From: a bacterium UBA2219
Lineage (GTDB): Bacteria; Desulfobacterota; Deferrimicrobia; Deferrimicrobiales; Deferrimicrobiaceae
Direction of reading: 5' to 3'
Length of the DNA: 35,595 nucleotides
Assembly: GCA_002327765.1 (NCBI GenBank)
Contig: DCUH01000046.1
Location: 619 to 36,213 of the forward strand
Shown one piece after another: positions 33,693-35,595 of the stretch. Every line of letters starts with the position of its first letter. Positions within the stretch are counted from its first letter, which is position 1. The position numbers and the translations under genes were made by a program. The notes beneath the pieces are model-generated. The model made no database searches and was not told the origin of the DNA. It saw nothing but the letters and a program-made list of their open reading frames with translations.

Positions 33693-34397
33693 TTGAACTA
33701 CCAGTTCGACTGGGCGGTCGTCACCTCGGGGAAGTATTTCGAGTGGCTCGTCTCCGGCGTCGTGGTGACGGTCAAGATCTCCGTGGTGTCGATCGCCCTT
33801 TCCTTCCTTCTCGGGCTGGTCATCGCGGTCATGCGGATGAGCCGCTTCCGGCCCGTCTACTGGTTCGCGCACGGCTACCTCGAGTTCTTCCGGAACACCC
33901 CGCTGCTGGTCCAGATCTTCTTCTGGTACTTCGGCTCCTACAAGGTGCTCCCCGACGCGGTCAACCAGTGGCTCAACGCCCAGGGCTTCGAGTTCGCCGC
34001 CGCGGTCATCGCGCTGACCATCTACACCTCGGCCTTCATCGCGGAGGACATCCGCTCGGGCGTGCGCTCCATCCCGAAGGAGCAGATGGAGGCGGCGCGC
34101 AGCGCCGGCTTCTCCTACGTCCGCTCCATGTTCTACATCATCCTTCCCCAGGCGGTGCGCCTGACGATCCCGCCGCTGATCAACCAGTTCCTGAACCTGA
34201 CGAAGAACTCGTCTCTGGCGATGACGATCGGCGTGGCGGAGCTGATGTACCAGGCGCGCCAGGTGGAAAGCTACACCTTCAAGGGGTTCGAGGCGTTCTC
34301 GGCGGCGACCGTCGTGTACGTCGGGCTTTCCTTCGCCATCACGGGGCTCATGACCTTGTACGACCGGAAGGTCCTGCAGCCCATCAAGGTGCGCTGA
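33693..34397 (+). CDS. Polar amino acid ABC transporter permease, first subunit
   Basis: A 234-residue HisM/GlnP-family inner-membrane permease with about five membrane helices. The start is a TTG at 33693 behind AGGGAAGG. The EAA loop reads EQMEAARSAGFSYVRSMFYIILPQAVR, which docks onto the ATPase, and FRNTPLLVQIFFWYFG is the family's typical early motif. It forms a heterodimer with the next gene, whose GTG begins one base after its stop. Confidence 0.95.
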   Translation: MNYQFDWAVVTSGKYFEWLVSGVVVTVKISVVSIALSFLLGLVIAVMRMSRFRPVYWFAHGYLEFFRNTPLLVQIFFWYFGSYKVLPDAVNQWLNAQGFEFAAAVIALTIYTSAFIAEDIRSGVRSIPKEQMEAARSAGFSYVRSMFYIILPQAVRLTIPPLINQFLNLTKNSSLAMTIGVAELMYQARQVESYTFKGFEAFSAATVVYVGLSFAITGLMTLYDRKVLQPIKVR

Positions 34398-34398
34398 C

Positions 34399-35100
34399 GT
34401 GGGCGGAGGGATGGATTTCCAGGTCGTCTGGGACAACCTCTCCTACTTCTTCGTCGGCCGGTACCCGAAGGGGCCGCTGGGCGGGGTGGGGCTCACCCTC
34501 TACCTCGCGGTGGTCGCGCTGGCCCTCTCCTTCGTCGGCGGGCTGATCCTGGGTCTGTTGAGCATCTCCCGGAACCGGGCGGTCCGGTGGGTCTCCTCCT
34601 CGTTCATCCAGATCATCCGCGGCATGCCGCTGCTGATGGTCATCTTCTGGATGTTCTTCCTGCTGCCCGCGCTGTTCGGGAAGGGGATGCCCGCCTCGAT
34701 GACGGTCATCACCGCCCTCACGCTGTTCACCTCGGCCTACATGTCCGAGATCGTGCGGGCGGGGATCATGGGGATCCCGAAGGGGCAGACGGAGGCCGCC
34801 GTGTCCACGGGGCTCACCCACCGGCAGACGATGCTCTACGTCGTCCTGCCGCAGGCTCTGCGGAACATGATCCCGTCGTTCGTCAACCAGTTCGTCTCCA
34901 TGATCAAGGACACCTCGCTGGCCTTCATCGTGGGGGTGGCGGAGCTGACGCAGATCGCCACCCAGGTCAACAACCGCACGATGATGTACCCGACCGAGAT
35001 CTTCCTGTTCATCGCGGTGATCTACTTCGTCATCTGCTTCGCCTTCACCGAGCTCTCCCGCTGGCTGGAGCGCCGCCTGGCCTACACCAAGTCGATCTGA
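34399..35100 (+). CDS. Polar amino acid ABC transporter permease, second subunit
   Basis: A 233-residue HisM/GlnP-family permease, partner of the preceding subunit. The GTG at 34399 has AAGGTG 7 bases upstream; the ATG at 34411 is the alternative but its GGAGGG is too close. Motifs are IIRGMPLLMVIFWMFF and the EAA loop GQTEAAVSTGLTHRQTMLYV. The gene closes the transporter operon, and an intergenic promoter for a regulator follows. Confidence 0.95.
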   Translation: MGGGMDFQVVWDNLSYFFVGRYPKGPLGGVGLTLYLAVVALALSFVGGLILGLLSISRNRAVRWVSSSFIQIIRGMPLLMVIFWMFFLLPALFGKGMPASMTVITALTLFTSAYMSEIVRAGIMGIPKGQTEAAVSTGLTHRQTMLYVVLPQALRNMIPSFVNQFVSMIKDTSLAFIVGVAELTQIATQVNNRTMMYPTEIFLFIAVIYFVICFAFTELSRWLERRLAYTKSI

Positions 35101-35125
35101 CTCCGCCCGCCCCGGCAGTCTCCCC

Positions 35126-35172
35126 TTGACAGGCGTTCCCGATCTGCCGATCATGTAGTCATTAGATGACCA
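35126..35172 (+). promoter_or_regulatory. Promoter with overlapping palindromic operator, GntR-family gene
   Basis: TTGACA (35126-35131, perfect) and GATCAT (35149-35154) are 17 bases apart. Transcription would start near 35161, inside the palindrome GTCAT-TAG-ATGAC (35158-35170; an outer T/A pair at 35156/35172). FadR-type regulators bind such T-x-GT...AC-x-A sites, so the gene at 35189 is probably repressed by its own product. Confidence 0.6.
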
Positions 35173-35188
35173 TACGGGAGAGTGCGGG

Positions 35189-35595
35189 TTGGCCAAGAAG
35201 GTACGCGACAGCCTGGTCCGCACCATCCTCGACCGGATCTTCCAGGGCAAACTCGCCGCCGGGCAGCGGCTTCCTTCCATCGAAGAGCTTGGGCGCACGC
35301 ACGGCATGAGCAGCGCCTCCGTCCGGGAGGCGATCCAGAAGCTTTCCCTCATGGGGCTGGTGCGGATCCGCCACGGCGGCGGTACCTTCCTCGACGGGAA
35401 CATCCCGTCCATGCTGGACATACTCGACGCGAGGAAGTACGTGGAGATGGCGACCTGCCTTCTCGCCGCCCGGAACGTCACGGCGGAAGAGCAGAAGGAG
35501 CTCGATGCGCTCGTCTCCGGGATGCGGGACGACTTCCTTCATGGCGATACGGTCGCCTTCACGGAAAAGGACCTCGCGTTCCACCTCGCCATCGG
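35189..35595 (+). CDS. GntR/FadR-family transcriptional regulator, 3' end outside the window
   Basis: The TTG at 35189 follows GGGAG. The visible 135 residues hold a GntR winged helix (residues 1-75; VRTILDRIFQGKLAAGQRLPS, SSASVREAIQKLSLMGLVRIRHGGGTF) and the beginning of an FCD effector domain (from about residue 83; VEMATCLLAARN..., ending AFTEKDLAFHLAI). FCD proteins sense organic acids or amino acids through a metal site, of which the D-x-x-FH segment is part. It lies directly downstream of the transporter genes and may control them. The C-terminus is cut by the window edge. Confidence 0.92.
   Translation, partial: MAKKVRDSLVRTILDRIFQGKLAAGQRLPSIEELGRTHGMSSASVREAIQKLSLMGLVRIRHGGGTFLDGNIPSMLDILDARKYVEMATCLLAARNVTAEEQKELDALVSGMRDDFLHGDTVAFTEKDLAFHLAI

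Overview
The window reads as two different genomes joined end to end. From 1 to about 18.3 kb the genes look planctomycete-like (Phycisphaerae or a relative). They include a PadR/permease-prefix pair, a ThuA-ThuA-metallophosphoesterase fusion, a Tat-exported Gfo/Idh/MocA oxidoreductase, a secreted SUMF1-domain protein, an M1-like peptidase, a MacB-like ABC transporter, an AIM6-type phosphodiesterase and a CocE-type hydrolase. Codon use is moderately GC-rich, and short hairpins with GCAAGG/CCTCGC arms recur between genes. From about 18.4 kb to the end, G or C fills nearly every third codon position and TTG starts are frequent. The content there (hyp hydrogenase-maturation genes, a hybrid histidine kinase, a polar amino acid ABC transporter, a FadR-type regulator) fits a high-GC deltaproteobacterium-like lineage. 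The lineage names are inferences from gene content and style. The change of style falls inside the glutamate dehydrogenase gene, so either an assembly chimera or a recombination is likely there.

Layout of the left part. PadR and a membrane protein (1-913, +) converge on the ThuA fusion (900-3368, -). A 560-base gene-free stretch (3369-3928) holds several hairpins and a good sigma-70 promoter. That promoter leads into a four-gene + strand run: oxidoreductase, SUMF1 protein, unknown exported protein, M1-like peptidase (3929-9260). On the - strand, 15349 down to 9291, lie an AIM6-type phosphodiesterase, an ABC ATPase, a restriction endonuclease, an adenine methyltransferase and an ABC permease. 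The restriction-modification pair sits between the two halves of the ABC transporter. A divergent promoter region (15350-15622) serves the phosphodiesterase and the CocE hydrolase (15623-17275). The gap 17276-17503 holds an AATTGATGATT inverted repeat and a large stem-loop between convergent genes.

Layout of the right part. gdhA (-) diverges from a Fic-fold protein (+) across a region carrying three 10-bp repeats. A - strand operon runs hypF-hypC-hypD-hypE and then an 878-residue protein that fuses a KaiC-like domain lacking its P-loop to a PEP-synthase-type ATP-grasp domain. hypB-hypA run the opposite way from a compact divergent promoter. Together the six hyp genes would build and insert the Fe(CN)2CO and Ni of a [NiFe]-hydrogenase, but no hydrogenase structural gene is in the window. 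A hybrid histidine kinase follows, then two paralogous binding proteins, an ATPase and two permeases of a polar amino acid importer. The window ends in a truncated GntR/FadR regulator with a clear promoter and operator.

The strongest candidates for something undescribed are the pseudo-KaiC/ATP-grasp fusion in the hyp operon, the Fic-fold protein without its catalytic histidine facing a triple repeat, and the hairpin family of the left half. No rRNA, tRNA, CRISPR array or insertion sequence was seen.
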